Source of the DNA: Lamellibrachia columna
Taxonomy: Eukaryota; Annelida; Polychaeta; Sabellida; Siboglinidae
Direction: 5' to 3'
Length of the DNA: 64,000 nucleotides
Assembly: GCA_963662155.1 (NCBI GenBank)
Contig: OY759271.1
Span: 17,509,728-17,573,727 of the forward strand
The translations under genes and the position numbers were made by a program. This document shows positions 38,946 through 52,261 of the stretch, piece by piece. Numbering within the stretch: the first letter of the stretch is position 1; every line of letters starts with the position of its first letter. The notes below the pieces were generated by a model. That model was not told where the DNA came from, ran no database searches, and saw only the letters and a program-made list of their open reading frames with translations.

Positions 38946-39739
38946 AAATAATTGCCATTGCATTGTATAACCGTTAATTTTTCAAATGTCTTATCAGCAA
39001 GTGGATAAGCAAGTCCATAAGCCTGTGTGAAAATTATCGTTATCATTACATCAATTGAAAATCGATAATTTTCATTATAATAATGTACTGAACACCCTCA
39101 TTGTCATTTCATTATAATGACTCCAACTCTAGTCACATTTTAAGAAAAACATCATACAGTGATTGTTTGTCAGTTTTAATCATTTCACCTATCATACAAG
39201 ACACATGAAACACATTTATATATTTGACTCATATTCTCACTACTTTTATTAGGAACAGGGGTCAATTGTAACGAGGTATTTTTTAAAGACGGTCTAATTA
39301 GTAATATAACAGTTTCCCCAATATAATCCTAAATGGACAAAAGTCCCCTGGACACAATCCCCCACCAAATCCCCCAGAAAAGGTGTGCCTGAAACATAAT
39401 CATTTCCAGCATTGGTAACACAGCACGACTCACAGCTGGAACAACAAAAGCTTTCTTATACTGATATTTTTATTATGGAAATAATTGTGCTTGGACAAGT
39501 TTGCTTACACCTAACACAACACAGCAACTTATATTTGCCGTATTCAACCTGCATGAACATTTTAGTATCTTAAATATTGGTAAATGCATATCTAACCTAA
39601 CCTAATCACTTAACTACACAATATTAATAGAATAAAATAACTGTAATTTACATATTTTATTGCCTATCTGGCCCTTCTGGTATAGAACTGTTTTCAAATA
39701 CATCATATAACATCTAGGGGAAATGTGTGAGTGTAAATG
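38946..39739. other. AT-rich sequence without a gene
   Basis: AT-rich, with a fragment of the dispersed-element family at about 39380-39450 (GTGCCTGAAACATAATCAT). No supported frame. Confidence 0.4.
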
Positions 39740-40282
39740 TGCACATGAACTCTTATTAGAGTACTATTTGAGCAAACTGTGTCACATTTGTAGGGTTTCC
39801 CCTACTTTCTACCACTGTGTGTATGCAGATGCCTCTGAAAATTTCCACATTGTGTAAACTGTGCCCCGCAGGTGTCACATTTGTAAGGTTTCTCACCAGT
39901 GTGAGTTCGCAGATGCCTCTTTAAACTGTCATTCCGTGCAAACTGTGCATCACATGTGTCACATTTGAGTGCGAGTATGCAGATGAAGTTTTAAATACGT
40001 ACCATTTGCAAACTGTGCGTCACATGTATCACATTTAAAGGGTTTTTCTCCAGTGTGGGTATGCACATGACAGCTTAAACTGCTATTCTGTACAAACTGT
40101 GCACCACACGTGTCACATTTAAATGGTTTCTCTGCAGTGTGGGTATGCACATGATTCCTTAAAGTACTATTATATGCAAACTGTGCACCACATGTGTAAC
40201 GTTTGAAGTGTTTCCCCACATCAAGAGGAAGCTTGTGTTTCTTGTGTATCTTGAAGTAGCTACTCATTGTAAAATGGCACAA
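39740..40282 (-). pseudogene. C2H2 zinc-finger gene relic
   Basis: Minus-strand array of KRAB-style tandem fingers: (E-K-P-F-K-C-D-T-C-G-A-Q-F)...H-x3-H with T-G-E-K-P linkers. The first finger lacks its first Cys. A deletion in the linker near 39960 shifts the frame, and in-frame stops follow in the next fingers. There are about six recognisable fingers; no other domain. Probably a retained fragment or retrocopy of a DNA-binding protein gene. Confidence 0.8.
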
Positions 40283-40968
40283 CTGTAGTTTTCTCTAATG
40301 TATGAAGACAATGATGTGGTTATTCGGTGACGCAGTTCCATGTTCTATATCATGTTGGTGTGCAGTCGAACACTAACAAATGTTCAATATGTCCCGGCAG
40401 GTCACACAACGATGTCATTGTCACCTGTAACAACATAGAAGACAAACAGTTGAGTATAAAACAAATTGATCTTATATCATTAACTGAACTTCCACTACAG
40501 CAGTTTCAAAGGATAATCAGTCCACTAAAATATATAATACAAATTTAACATTTGACTTGACTTTGTAGACCTTCCAGTTTTTCCAAATTACAAAATATAT
40601 TCCATGTTCTTTTTTATTTTCTTCGTTTTCCATTTACACGTACAAAAACATTATTTCACAATTTCTTTAAAATCTGCACCCCTCTTTTCCAGAATCTAGG
40701 GGCCCATCAAGAAAAATGTGGGCCAAAAATTGGTTGCACGAAAAATGCCATAATATAAATATTAGTGCTGTTCAGATTAATCAATTTTGTTGACAATTGA
40801 TTGGTTCATGGTTCTGATCAAAGAATCGATCACAATATTGTGTGATCGATCATTTTCGATTATAATCAATTTCATTCACTATCGTTCCATAACTTATCTG
40901 TCTGACATTGTGACATTACAATAGTACAAACAAGACAGGAAGAGAAAATACTTCAGATTGGCATTTGT

Positions 40969-41298
40969 TCACGATTCTTCCATTGACTGGCCAATGAAAA
41001 CCTTTGAATTGTTGACTCTGTTGATAATGGTATCAACAAATTCGGGCATGAAAGGAAGTCCAAGATTGAAACTAAGTAAACCATACCTTTCAGTGACAAT
41101 AAGTCCATTAAGTATTGTTTGAATATCACTATATTTTACACTAGCAGAGTAGTTTGAATTCAAACAGAAAAAATTAAATCGTTGTAACGCAACCTTCCTT
41201 GTATGTTTCTTCCCATTTGAAGCAGGCTCAACCAATGCTACATAAACACGAGACCCGTAGTTAATGTTATCTTCGCAATGCTTTCCCTGGCACACCAC
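40969..41298 (-). CDS. Unidentified 109-aa frame
   Basis: I do not recognise it. It has no stop for 109 codons in AT-rich DNA and an ordinary amino-acid mix, and it may be a fragment of a transposon protein or host exon. No promoter or splice evidence. Confidence 0.2.
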   Translation of the reverse strand: MVCQGKHCEDNINYGSRVYVALVEPASNGKKHTRKVALQRFNFFCLNSNYSASVKYSDIQTILNGLIVTERYGLLSFNLGLPFMPEFVDTIINRVNNSKVFIGQSMEES

Positions 41299-41728
41299 AT
41301 TTCGTGGTGCGATCAGTCAACTTTTCAAATACCCTTTCCGCGTTTTGTTCCAATTTTCACGCTGACAATCTCCCTTTTCAAAATTCCAACACATGGGCTA
41401 CGTTACTACACAGAGCATTGAATGGCCACCTGCTGTTTTAGCATAGACTATTCAGACCTCTCCTGTAGCAAGGATAATAAAGATAGTTCTGCAAATTGGT
41501 CCCACCTTGTCAAGTTTAAAGAAAACGAAAGGAGAAATGGGGAAACATACAACACAATGACGTTAGGAAACAAGTGTATGGCGTCAGGATTCCACCGAAG
41601 CTGTTGTGGAATGATGTCAGTCCATGTGACTGATTGTGACGTTGACATTGCGTTGTTGTGTCCAACAAATGTCCAAGCTGAAAGTTTTAGATTGATGCGT
41701 GTTGTGCTATCTCAGTGAAGATCAGTGA

Positions 41729-42990
41729 CGGAAGTTGTTCGGTGTCGAACCAACACTCAAAGTCAAAGGTGGCTCGGTACGGATAGTACCACAACGATTC
41801 GAACACTGATGGAGTCGAATGGTACATGCCGCCAAGATAGATTCGACGCACACCTCCTGTACACGTGCGTTCGTGCCTGCGCAGCATAGATGCTTTATTC
41901 CATAACAAGTCACCGCACTTCCGACATCGATATGAGTGACAGTACATGCGTACATCTTGGATGAAGGAAAAATGTGTCTTATGAAGGTTGAGATACATTG
42001 TTTCGGGGTAATGGCATAACGATTGACGGACGAGTTCGGCAGTCAACTTACCATCCTCTGCATCCGCTTGTACACGCACACGTTCGTTTGGAATGTGGTC
42101 TCTACACGATAGAAGTCATCCAACGTGACCCCAGTAAATTCTTCCATGGGTACATCGTCTTGATCGTATGCCTCGTACAGCGTCTTCACCGCCGGTTCCA
42201 ATCGATATAGATCGCATCCTCGATGCAGGGCCAGACACCGGAAGAGACACAGGTTATCATTGTACCTCTTGTTATGGTTGGTTTCCGTTTTCAGACCGAT
42301 GACGCCTTTTTTCTTCTTGATGTAGACGGAAACGGGGTCGCCCGTACACATCCTATTGGGTGATCGATGATGCGGTTGACGAAGAAGGTGACATTGGTCA
42401 CGAGTTCGCACACCCATGCAGAATCCGGTCTTTAATTGATGGCCCATTGCAAGACGTCGGTTTCTTGGATGCGTTCGAGAAAGACATCAAAGTCCTTGCT
42501 GTTGGTGATGAGAGTGGGATCGTCCAGGTAGAAACTGCACTGGAGGGGACCTCTCGATACGCGGGTCCTAATGGTCGACCAGTGATTTCGAAAGACATCT
42601 AGCAGTTCCATCGACACAGTGTTGGAGAAGGGAAGTCGATTGGGTAGTTCAATGGGATCTTCCTCGGTGACGAGTGGGTGGTGGGGTCTGGTAGTGTCTT
42701 CCCTTTTTGATCTCTTCAGTGACGGCGGCTCGGTGACGTCGATACACGCGGTTCATGCGTGTCTGGTCAGATTGTAATGACTATCGAAATTCCGTCCGCA
42801 TTTCATGCACGTGGTGGTTTTTCTTCTACAACTACGACTACTACTACGACGACGACTACATACTAACCTTACGTGACGCTGTAGGTTGTCCAATCTCCCG
42901 AACGTGGCACCGCATTTCTCGCAGACGATTTTCGCTCTTTGCGTGATCGCTAGGTGGCACCACTGGTTGTGGTGCGACGGAGTAAAAATG
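41729..42990 (-). pseudogene. Relic of a second Polinton PolB (N-terminal region)
   Basis: Minus-strand remains colinear with residues about 30-540 of the intact polymerase at 19878. In order: two zinc fingers with a Ser/Arg spacer (42780-42960), the W-S-T-I-R-T-R-V region, the OTU-like D-N-L-C-L-F-R-C-L-A-L-H motif, the H-S-Y-R-C-R-K-C-G finger and Exo I F-D-F-E-C-W-F-D. Frameshifts, stops and small deletions break it. Homology ends just after Exo I near 41729. It differs from the intact gene throughout, so it is an independent, older insertion and not a piece of the same copy. Confidence 0.88.
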
Positions 42991-43069
42991 GATATCCCAA
43001 AATGGCGTCGAGTGACTCTCCACTGTTGTCCACTATATCCAATATCATCGACTACGGGTTCCCTTTCGA

Positions 43070-43711
43070 CTATGGAGTGGTGTCACCCGTAGGACTATAA
43101 CAATGACAACACGTTCCATTCCTTTTTGTCACTTTTATTAAATAGAATACATATGTTGTGTATGTGTATGTGTTTTCATTATGAGGTTGGTCATAGCCTC
43201 CTCTAACATTGTTTGATTGTTCGCATGTCAGCAGTGACATGGGCTGATACAGCAGTGGTAAGGGTGATGACGATCGTGATGACTTTGGTGATACCGGGCT
43301 AACTTGAAACAGTTCGTACATTGGTGAAGGCGGACTGAAGATCGCTGATGCTGGCTGCGACGACGACTGGGGTGGTGGTAGTGACGTCACGGATAACGTC
43401 AGAGGCGACAGCTGAGGGGGTTGTGGTGGTGGTGGTGTCATGGATGACGGTGGTTGCGGTGGTGACGTCACTGCTGACGTCATCGATGCTGGCAACAGCT
43501 GAGGCGATGGTGGCGGCGGTGGTGTCATGGATGACGTTATCGATGTCACCGCTGACGTCACAGGTGCTGGCGACAGCTGAGGTGGTGGTGGTGGTGGTAA
43601 TGTCATGGATGACAGCGGCTGCGATGACAGCTGTCTTTTCTTTATTAAATACCACCGCAGGTCGTTGTCTGCTAACGGTGGCGTTATTCTTTTCCTTGTC
43701 ATCGCAGCCAC
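43070..43711 (-). CDS. Pro/Ser-rich frame upstream of the PolB relic
   Basis: 213 codons, dominated by imperfect repeats of S-S-M-T-P-P-P-P-x-P-Q-L-S-P-A. It starts M-A-A-M-T-R-K-R. It precedes the PolB relic in the same orientation, like the acidic genes in the intact element, so it may be a regulatory gene of the dead Polinton. It may equally be a GTCATGGATGAC-type repeat with an open frame. Confidence 0.3.
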   Translation of the reverse strand: MAAMTRKRITPPLADNDLRWYLIKKRQLSSQPLSSMTLPPPPPPQLSPAPVTSAVTSITSSMTPPPPPSPQLLPASMTSAVTSPPQPPSSMTPPPPQPPQLSPLTLSVTSLPPPQSSSQPASAIFSPPSPMYELFQVSPVSPKSSRSSSPLPLLYQPMSLLTCEQSNNVRGGYDQPHNENTYTYTTYVFYLIKVTKRNGTCCHCYSPTGDTTP

Positions 43712-43749
43712 AGTCTTTTCCTCATCCTGAGTTCATTCAAGTTTTACGG

Positions 43750-44327
43750 CTCCTCTGAGTGACTTGACGAAGAAAGGAGCACCCAATGTGGTTAAATGGT
43801 CCGAAGAGTATGATAAGACATTCATCGAGTTGAAATTTTGCATGTGTAATGCTCCTGTTTTTAGGTTGCCTGAGTGTGACAAGGATTTCATCCTCAGGAC
43901 GGACACATGGTCTAGGAGCCGTGTTGCTCCAAATGTATGATGGGTTATGTTTTCCAGTAGCTTTTGCGGGCAAAAAGCTAACTAGTGCTCAGACGTCTTA
44001 TGCAACTGTAGAGAAAGAATGTACGCCGATTGTTTGGGCGATAGAGAAATTTAATTTATATCTGTACGGACGTAAATTCACGTTGCAATCCGATCATCAG
44101 CCTTTGGCGTATGTTAGTTCTGCCAAGATGACCAATCACAGGTTAATGACCAATCCCAGGTTAATGCACTGGGTGCTAAAACTTCAACCTTATCGGTATT
44201 CGGTTGAAACAATCTCCGGTAACGAGAATGTGGGTGCGGATTACCTTAGCTGGTTAGATTGGGCAGAGCAGACCACCACATGTTTTTATTTAAATAATAA
44301 TGTCTTACTAGGTACACAGATGTGAGC
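43750..44327 (+). pseudogene. Ty3/gypsy RT end and RNase H fragment
   Basis: Plus-strand remains. W-S-E-E-Y-D-K-T-F-I-E-L-K, then a frameshift in the R-T-D-x-x-x-x-G-L-G-A-V-L-L-Q catalytic region. The RNase H body follows (T-V-E-K-E-C, L-Y-G-R-K-F-T-L-Q-S-D-H-Q-P-L) and ends G-A-D-Y-L-S. It differs from the 10.7-33 kb gypsy and is truncated at both sides. Confidence 0.85.
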
Positions 44328-44689
44328 TTTATTTTTGTGAGACATAATGTTTTGGTTTATTGTACACAGAAGAGGATAGAATAATTATAATCGCCCATGT
44401 TAAAGTCTTGTTGTGAGGGGTTATGTCATGATTTTGGGGTTTGAGAACTTTAACATGTGTGACTGGTGATTTAGAAAAAAAATACATGCTGTGTGCATAT
44501 CTGGGTGACAAGTATTTTTGGGAAAGTGTTTACCTTGGAACATGGTCAATTGGGACACTAGGTCCATTGGGCCACCACAAATTTTCAGCATTCCAGTAAC
44601 ATGGGAATCCCTGTGACATCATCATGTGTGACGCCGGGCATTTCCCAGCCAATCTAACTAAATACCGATACATTTCAGATGGACTGATT
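44328..44689. other. Unassigned spacer
   Basis: No supported gene or repeat. Short minus-strand frame only. Confidence 0.35.
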
Positions 44690-45870
44690 CAAACCTAACT
44701 ACGATCACGGGAGGATCTTCAGTTATACCGAAGAGGGTGAACTTGGGAGTTATGTGAAGACTGCTGCCAAACACCAGCATGGATTGTCATCATCTGAAGA
44801 AAAAAACTAGCATACAAGGATGCTGTCAAGAATGTCATAAAAGTCCCAGAGTCATGGAAAAAGAATGAAGAAGCTGGCGCAGATTGGTTGTCCTCATCTA
44901 TGACCAGACAATGTATATCTATCCTATCTCGATGCACTAGCTTCAATAAGAAGAATGTGGGTGATTTTTATGACAATCTAGACAGCCTGCTGGACATATA
45001 TCATTTCATGCCCGAGTGTGTGTGCACCACTGTGCACACACCTCCAAAAATCCTGGTGATGACTGGTGAGAGACAAGTTGGGCAAGTGACATCATCAGAG
45101 AGAGGCACTCTACTCACAATGCGGTGCCGTGAATGCACTCGGAAACTCTATCCCGCCTCTACTGATCTTTCCACGCATCCTCTTCAAGGATACTAGGCTA
45201 AATGGAGCTACGCCAGGATCTTTGGGTGTCACTCATCCTTCTGGGTGGATGACTGGCGACAATTTTGAGAAATGGGTGCAGCACTTTATCAATCACAGTC
45301 GTTGCTCAGTAGAAAGGCCGGTGTTGCTGTTGATGGATAACCACCAAAGTCATGTGACGTTCAATTCTTTAAACATGGCTAAAACAAATGGCATTCACCT
45401 GCTCACCTTCCCGCCACACTGCAGCTATAAGGGCCGCTGAAACGACATTACAATTCTACATGTGATGGATGGCAGAAAAACAACCCTGGGAAACCAATGA
45501 CAATTTATGATATTGCTGCAAATCTTGGCATTTCTTACCCACATGCATTTACTCCGCAAAATATAATTTCAGGATTCAAGGCATTTGGGAATTTACCCTT
45601 ATGACAGGGATGGTTTCAGTGAAGATTCCCTGTTCCTGGGGGCATACGTCACTGATAGACAAATCCCACCACCTGAGGAAGGCGGCAGGAGGCCAACACG
45701 GGAAGGAGACAGGGGACCAACATAGGGAGGAAACAAAAGGCCAGCACAGGAAGGAGACAAGGGGACCAACAGAGGGAGACAAGAGTCTAGCAGGGGGAGC
45801 GAAGGAAGTTGTGTGTTTTGTCGGCAGACAAGACGGGTTTCCCGTGAGGGATACGATTCATGAAGGGCGA
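44690..45870 (+). pseudogene. pogo/Tigger-like (DDE_1) transposase relic
   Basis: The order of pieces fits a pogo-superfamily transposase: an HTH_psq-like N-terminus (E-L-G-S-Y-V-K-T-A-A), a mid region (44888-45130), then the DDE core. The core has I-P-P-L-L-I-F-P-R and L-L-L-M-D-N-H-Q-S-H-V (45129-45440) and is followed by P-P-H-C-S. A C-terminal region has Y-P-Y-D-R-D-G-F. Pieces are in different frames with stops, so it is dead. A candidate pogo terminus lies far away at 6452 and need not belong to it. Confidence 0.75.
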
Positions 45871-46169
45871 AGGAGAATACGGGTAGGGTTCTTATTGTAT
45901 TCAGGTTTATTATTATTATTTAATGCCTTCTCTAATTAATAAATTATGAGACAGGCAATGGTTTTTTATATCCCTCTCATACATCGAGCACTACACTTAA
46001 TACAAGTTAAGGTTCACCTGGTGTTCTTGATAAACACTTTCAAGATTCTTCTCGTCACCTTCAAAGTACTCCACAGACTTGCACTGCCCTACATATCAGA
46101 ACTTCTCAGAGACGATCAACACACACACACACCCACCCCACCTTGTTGTAAAAATTATGTTTAATATTG
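45871..46169. other. Spacer before the LRR array
   Basis: AT-rich, with a TTATTATTATTA run (about 45909) and a CA repeat (about 46122-46133). No gene. Confidence 0.4.
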
Positions 46170-48379
46170 TTTTATTGTATTTTAATTGCAACTGAAGAGA
46201 TACAGTCGTATGTAAAATTGGAGCTGATAGCACGCAGTCCGTTGTCAAGGCCCACACAAAACCCAACAGTGGAAGTTCTTATGTCAGTTTTCTTTGTGTT
46301 TAATCAAATCTGCAGAAGAAGCAGGGATCTTGGTAAGGCCATTGTTAAGATGACATCTTTGCAGGTATTGCAATAAAAGTCTAAAGGGATGCAGTCTGTA
46401 CTTGTCTAATTGCAACTGAAAGGCTGCAGTAAGTAGGTCTCAAATTGCAACTCAAGGGTTGCAGTCTGTAGTTGTTAAACTACAGCTGATGGGATGCAGT
46501 CTGCAGCTGTTAAACAACTTAAGTGATGCAGTAACTACCAAATCCCCTTTGAAAACCCAAAAGTGGAAGTTCCTTCTATATGTTTTATTTGAATTTATTC
46601 AATTATTTTTCATATGTTAAAGATTACATACAGTTAATGATTTAATGGTCATCGATGCGCTAGTGAGACCATCTTGTCTGCAACAAATAATTGTTGTATT
46701 GATTCAATTAGATTTGCACAAATGCAACATTGAAGCCAATGGCATGCAGGCTGTGGCCCCTTTACAAAACCCAACAGTAGAAGTTATGTATGCCTTATTT
46801 GAATTTATTCAAATCTGCAGATAAAGCAGTGATCTTGGTAAGAACATCGACAATATGGCATATTTTAGGCATTAAAAAAAGGCTGAAGAGATGCAGCTAA
46901 AGGGATGTAGTATGTAGCTGTTAAATTATTCAATTAGTTTTCTTAGTTTAAAGATTACATATAGTTAATGAATTAATGGTCATCAATGCGCTAGTGAGAC
47001 CATCTTGTCTGCAACAAATAATTGTTGTATTGTTTCAATTAGATTTGCACAGATGCAACATTGGAACCGATGGCATGCAGGCCGTGGCCCCTTTACAAAA
47101 CCCAACAGTAGAAGTTATGTATGCCTTATTTGAATTTATTCAAATCTGTAGAAAAAGCAGTGATTTTGGTAAGAACATCACCAAGATGGCATATTTGTAG
47201 GCAATAAAAAAGGCTGAAGAGATGCAGCTAAAGGGATGTAGTATGTAGCTGTTAAATTACAGCTGAACGAAGTCAGTATGTAACTGTTAAACTACAGCTG
47301 AAGGGATGGTCAACGCCCAACGCTCACAAAAAACCTAACAGTGGAAGTTCTTATGTCAGTTTCATTTGTGTTTATTCAAATCTGCAGATGAAGCAGTGAT
47401 CTTGGTAAGGCCATTAATAAGATGACATCTTTGCAGGTATTGCAATAAAAGTCTAAAGGGATGCAGTCTGTACTTGTCAAATTGCAACTGAAAGGCTGCA
47501 GTTAGTAGGTCTCAAATCGCAACTGAAGGGTTGCAGTATGTAGGTGTTAAACTACAGCTGACGGGATGCAGTCTGTAGCTGTTAAACAACTTAAGTGATG
47601 CAGTAAGTACCAAATCCCGTTTGAAAACCCAACAGTGGAAGTTCTTTCTGTAAGTTTTATTTGAATTAATTCAATTAGTTTTCTTAGTTTAAAGATTACA
47701 TATAGTTAATGATTTAGTGGCCGTCGATGCGCTAGTGAGACCATCTTGTCTGCAACAAATAATTATTGTGTTGTTTCAATTAGATTTAGAAAGATGCCAT
47801 ATTGGAGCCGATGGCATGCAGGCCATGGACCCTTTACAAAACCCAACAGTAGAAATTATGTATGCCTTGTTTGAATTTATTCAAATCTGCAGATAAAGCA
47901 GTGATACTGGTAAGAACATCGCCAAGATGGCATATTTGTAGGCAATAAAAAAGGCTGAAGAGATGCAGCTAAAGGGATGTAGTATGTAGCTGTTAAATTA
48001 CAGCTGAACGAAGTCAGTATGTAACTGTTAAACTACAGCTGAAGGGATTCAGTAGGCAACTTTTTTCTTTTTATTGGTTTTATTTAATTAGCTTTCATAT
48101 TTTAATCACAATTAAAGACAATCCCCTTTGAAAATCCGAACAGTGGAAGTTCTTTCTGTAAGTTTTATTTGAATTTATTCAATTAGTTTTCTTAGTTTAA
48201 AGATTACATATAGTTAATGATTTAATTGTCATCGATGCGCTAGTGAGACCATCTTCTCTGCAACAAATAATTATTGTATTGATTCAATTAGATTTGCATT
48301 AATGCAACATTGAAGCCAATGGCATGCAGGCTGTGGCCCCTTTACAAAACCCAACAGTAGAAGTTATGTATGCCTTATT

Positions 48380-51300
48380 TGAATTTATTCAAATCTGCAG
48401 ATAAAGCAGTGATACTGGTAAGAACATCGCCAAGATGGCATATTTGTAGGCATTAAAAAAAGGCTGAAGAGATGCAGCTAAAGGGATGTAGTATGTAGCT
48501 GTTAAATTATTCAATTAGTTTTCTTAGTTTAAAGATTACATATAGTTAATGAATTAATGGTCATCAATGCGCTAGTGAGACCATCTTGTCTGCAACAAAT
48601 AATTGTTGTTTTGTTTCAATTAGAACTGCACCAATGCAAAATTGGAGCCGATGACATGCAGGCCGTGGCCCCTTTACAAAACCCAACAGTAGAAGTTATG
48701 TATGCCTTTTTTGAATTTATTCAAATCTGTAGAAAAAGCAGTGATTTTGGTAAGAACATCACCAAGATGGCATATTTGTAGGCAATATAAAAGGCTGAAG
48801 AGATGCAGCTAAAGGGATGTAGTATGTAGCTGTTAAATTATTCAATTAGTTTTCTTAGTTTAAAGATTACATATAGTTAATTAATTAATGGTCATCAATG
48901 CGCTAGTGAGACCATCTTGTCTGCAACAAATAATTGTTGTTTTGTTTTAATTAGAACTGCACCAATGCAAAATTGGAGCCGATGACATGCAGGCCGTGGC
49001 CCCTTTACAAAACCCAACAGTAGAAGTTATGTATGCCTTTTTTGAATTTATTCAAATCTGTAGAAAAAGCAGTGATTTTGGTAAGAACATCACCAAGATG
49101 GCATATTTGTAGGCAATATAAAAGGCTGAAGAGATGCAGCTAAAGGGATGTAGTATGTAGCTGTTAAATTATTCAATTAGTTTTCTTAGTTTAAAGATTA
49201 CATATAGTTAATTAATTAATGGTCATCAATGCGCTAGTGAGACCATCTTGTCTGCAACAAATAATTGTTGTTTTGTTTTAATTAGAACTGCACCAATGCA
49301 AAATTGGAGCCGATGACATGCAGGCCGTGGCCCCTTTACAAAACCCAACAGTAGAAGTTATGTATGCCTTTTTTGAATTTATTCAAATCTGTAGAAAAAG
49401 CAGTGATTTTGGTAAGAACATCACCAAGATGGCATATTTGTAGGCAATAAAAAAGGCTGAAGAGATGCAGCTAAAGGGATGTAGTATGTAGCTGTTAAAT
49501 TATTCAATTAGTTTTCTTAGTTTAAAGATTACATATAGTTAATGAATTAATGGTCATCAATGCGCTAGTGAGACCATCTTGTCTGCAACAAATAATTGTT
49601 GTTTTGTTTCAATTAGAACTGCACCAGTGCAAAATTGGAGCCGATGGCATGCAGGCCGTGGCCCCTTTACAAAACCCAACAGTAGAAGTTATGCATGCCT
49701 TTTTTGAATTTATTCAAATCTGTAGAAAAAGCAGTGATTTTGGTACGAACATCACCAAGATGGCATATTTGTAGGCAATAAAAAAGGCTGAAGAGATGCA
49801 GCTAAAGGGATGTAGTATGTAGCTGTTAAATTATTCAATTAGTTTTCTTAGTTTAAAGATTACATATAGTTAATGAATTAATGGTCATCAATGCGCTAGT
49901 GAGACCATCTTGTCTGCAACAAATAATTGTTGTTTTGTTTTAATTAGAACTGCACCAATGCAATATTGGAGCCGATGGCATGCAGGCCGTGGCCCCTTTA
50001 CAAAACCCAACAGTAGAAGTTATGTATGCCTTTTTTGAATTTATTAAAATCTGTAGAAAAAGCAGTGATTTTGGTAAGAACATCACCAAGATGGCATATT
50101 TGTAGGCAATAAAAAAGGCTGAAGAGATGCAGCTAAAGGGATGTAGTATGTAGCTGTTAAATTATTCAATTAGTTTTCTTAGTTTAAAGATTACATATAG
50201 TTAATGAATTAATGGTCATCAATGCGCTAGTGAGACTTGTCTGCAACAAATAATTGTTGTATTGTTTCAATTAGATTTGCACTGATGCAACATTGGAACC
50301 GATGGCATGCAGGCCGTGGCCCCTTTACAAAACCCAACAGTAGAAGTTATGTATGCCTTTTTTGAATTTATTCAAATCTGCAGATAAAGCAGTGATATTG
50401 GTAAGAACATCGCCAAGATGGCATATTTGTAGGCATTGAAAAAAGGCTGAAGAGATGCAGCTAAAGGGATGTAGTATGTAGCTGTTAAATTACAGCTGAA
50501 TGAAGTCAGTATGTAATTGTTAAACTACAGCTGAAGGGATTCAGTAGGTAGCCGTTTTCTTTTTACTAATTTTATTTAATTAGTTTTCATATTTTAATCA
50601 CAATTAAAGACAATCCCCTTTGAAAATCCAAACAGTGGAAGTTTTTTGTAAGTTTATTTATGTTTATTCAATTAGTTTCATATTTTAAAGATTACGTGTA
50701 GTTAATGATTTAACGGTCGATGCGCTAGTGAAACCATCTTTTCTGCAACAAATACTTGTTTTATTGTATTTTAATTGCAATTGAAGAGATGTAGTCGTAT
50801 GTAGAATTGGAGCTGGTGGTATGGAAGGCCATGGTCAACGCCCAACGCTCACAAAAAACCCAACAGTGGAAGTACTTATGTCAGTTTTATTTGTGTTTAT
50901 TCAAATCTGCAGATGAAGCAGTGATCTTGGTAAGGCCATTGTTAAGATGACATCTTTGCATGTATTGCAATAAAAGTCTAAAGGGATGCAGTCTGTACTT
51001 GTCTAATTGCAACTGAAAGGCTGCAGTAAGTAGGTCTCAAATTGCAACTCAAGGGTTGCAGTCTGTAGTTGTTAAGCTACAGCTGATGGGATGCAGTCTG
51101 TAGCTGTTAAACAACTGAAGTGATACAGTAAGTACCAAATCCCCTTGAAAAACCCAACAGTGGAAGTTCTTTCTGTAAATTTTATTTGAATTTATTCAAT
51201 TAGTTTTCTTAGTTTAAAGATTACATACAGTTAATGATTTAATAGGCGTCGATGCGCTAGTGAGACCATCTTGTCTGCAACAAATAATTGTGTTGTTTCA

Positions 51301-51790
51301 ATTAGATTTGCACAAATGCAACATTGGAGCAGATGGCATGCAGGCCATGGACCCTTTACAAAACCTAGTAGTAGAAGTTGTGTTTGCCTTCTTAGAATTT
51401 ATTCAAATCTGCAGATAAAGCAGTGACCTTGGTAAGAACATAGCCAAGATGGCATATTTGTAGGCAATAAAAAAGGCTGAAGAGATGCAGCTAAAGGGAT
51501 GTAGTATGTAGCTGTTAAATTACAGCTGAACGAAGTCAGTATGTAACTGTTAAACTACAGCTGAAGGGATTCAGTAGGTAGCTTTTTTTTTATTGATTTT
51601 ATTTAATTAGCTTTAATATTTTAATCACAATAAAGACAATCCCCTTTGAAAATCCGAACAGTGGAAGTTCTTTCTGTAAGTTTTATTTGAATTTATTCAA
51701 TTAGTATTCTTAGTTTAAAGATTACATATAGTTAATGATTTAATGGTCATCGATGCGCTAGTGAGACCATCTTGTCTGCAACAAATAATT
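48380..51790 (+). repeat. Segmental duplication, copy 1 (partner 59333-62743)
   Basis: Landmarks at 48557, 49550, 50218, 50821 and 51241 recur exactly 10,953 bp downstream, including rare variants such as the 6-bp deletion in GTGAGACTTGTCTGC and the GGTATGGAAGG variant. The small differences indicate a recent block duplication inside the array. Confidence 0.85.
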
Positions 51791-52261
51791 GTTGTGTTGT
51801 TTCAATTAGATTTGCACAAATGCAACATTGGAGCTGATGGCATGCAGGCCGGGGTCAATGCCCAACGCCCACACAAAACCTAACAGTGGAAGTTCTTATG
51901 TCAGTTTTCTTTGTGTTTATTCAAATCTGCAGGTGAAGCAGTGATCTTGGTAAGGGCATTGGTAAGATGACATCTTTGCAGCTATTGCAATAAAAGTCTA
52001 AAGGGATGCAGTCTGTACTTGTCAATTTGCAACTGAAAGGCTGCAGTAAGTAGGTCTCAAATTGCAACTCCAGGGTTGCAGTCTGTAGTTGTTAAACTAC
52101 AGCTGATAGAATGCAGTCTGTAGCTGTTAAACAACTGAAGTGATACAGTAAGTACCAAATCCCCTTTGAAAACCCAACAGTGGAAGTTCTTTCTGTAAGT
52201 TTTATTTGAATTTATTCAATTAGTTTTCTTAGTTTAAAGATCACATACAGTTAATGATTTA

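Noticed and set aside
43299..43758. Overlapping frames on both strands at the Pro-rich locus (118 and 136 codons)
   Set aside because: Alternative-frame shadows of a GTCATGGATGAC-type repeat; only the 213-codon frame was kept, at low confidence.
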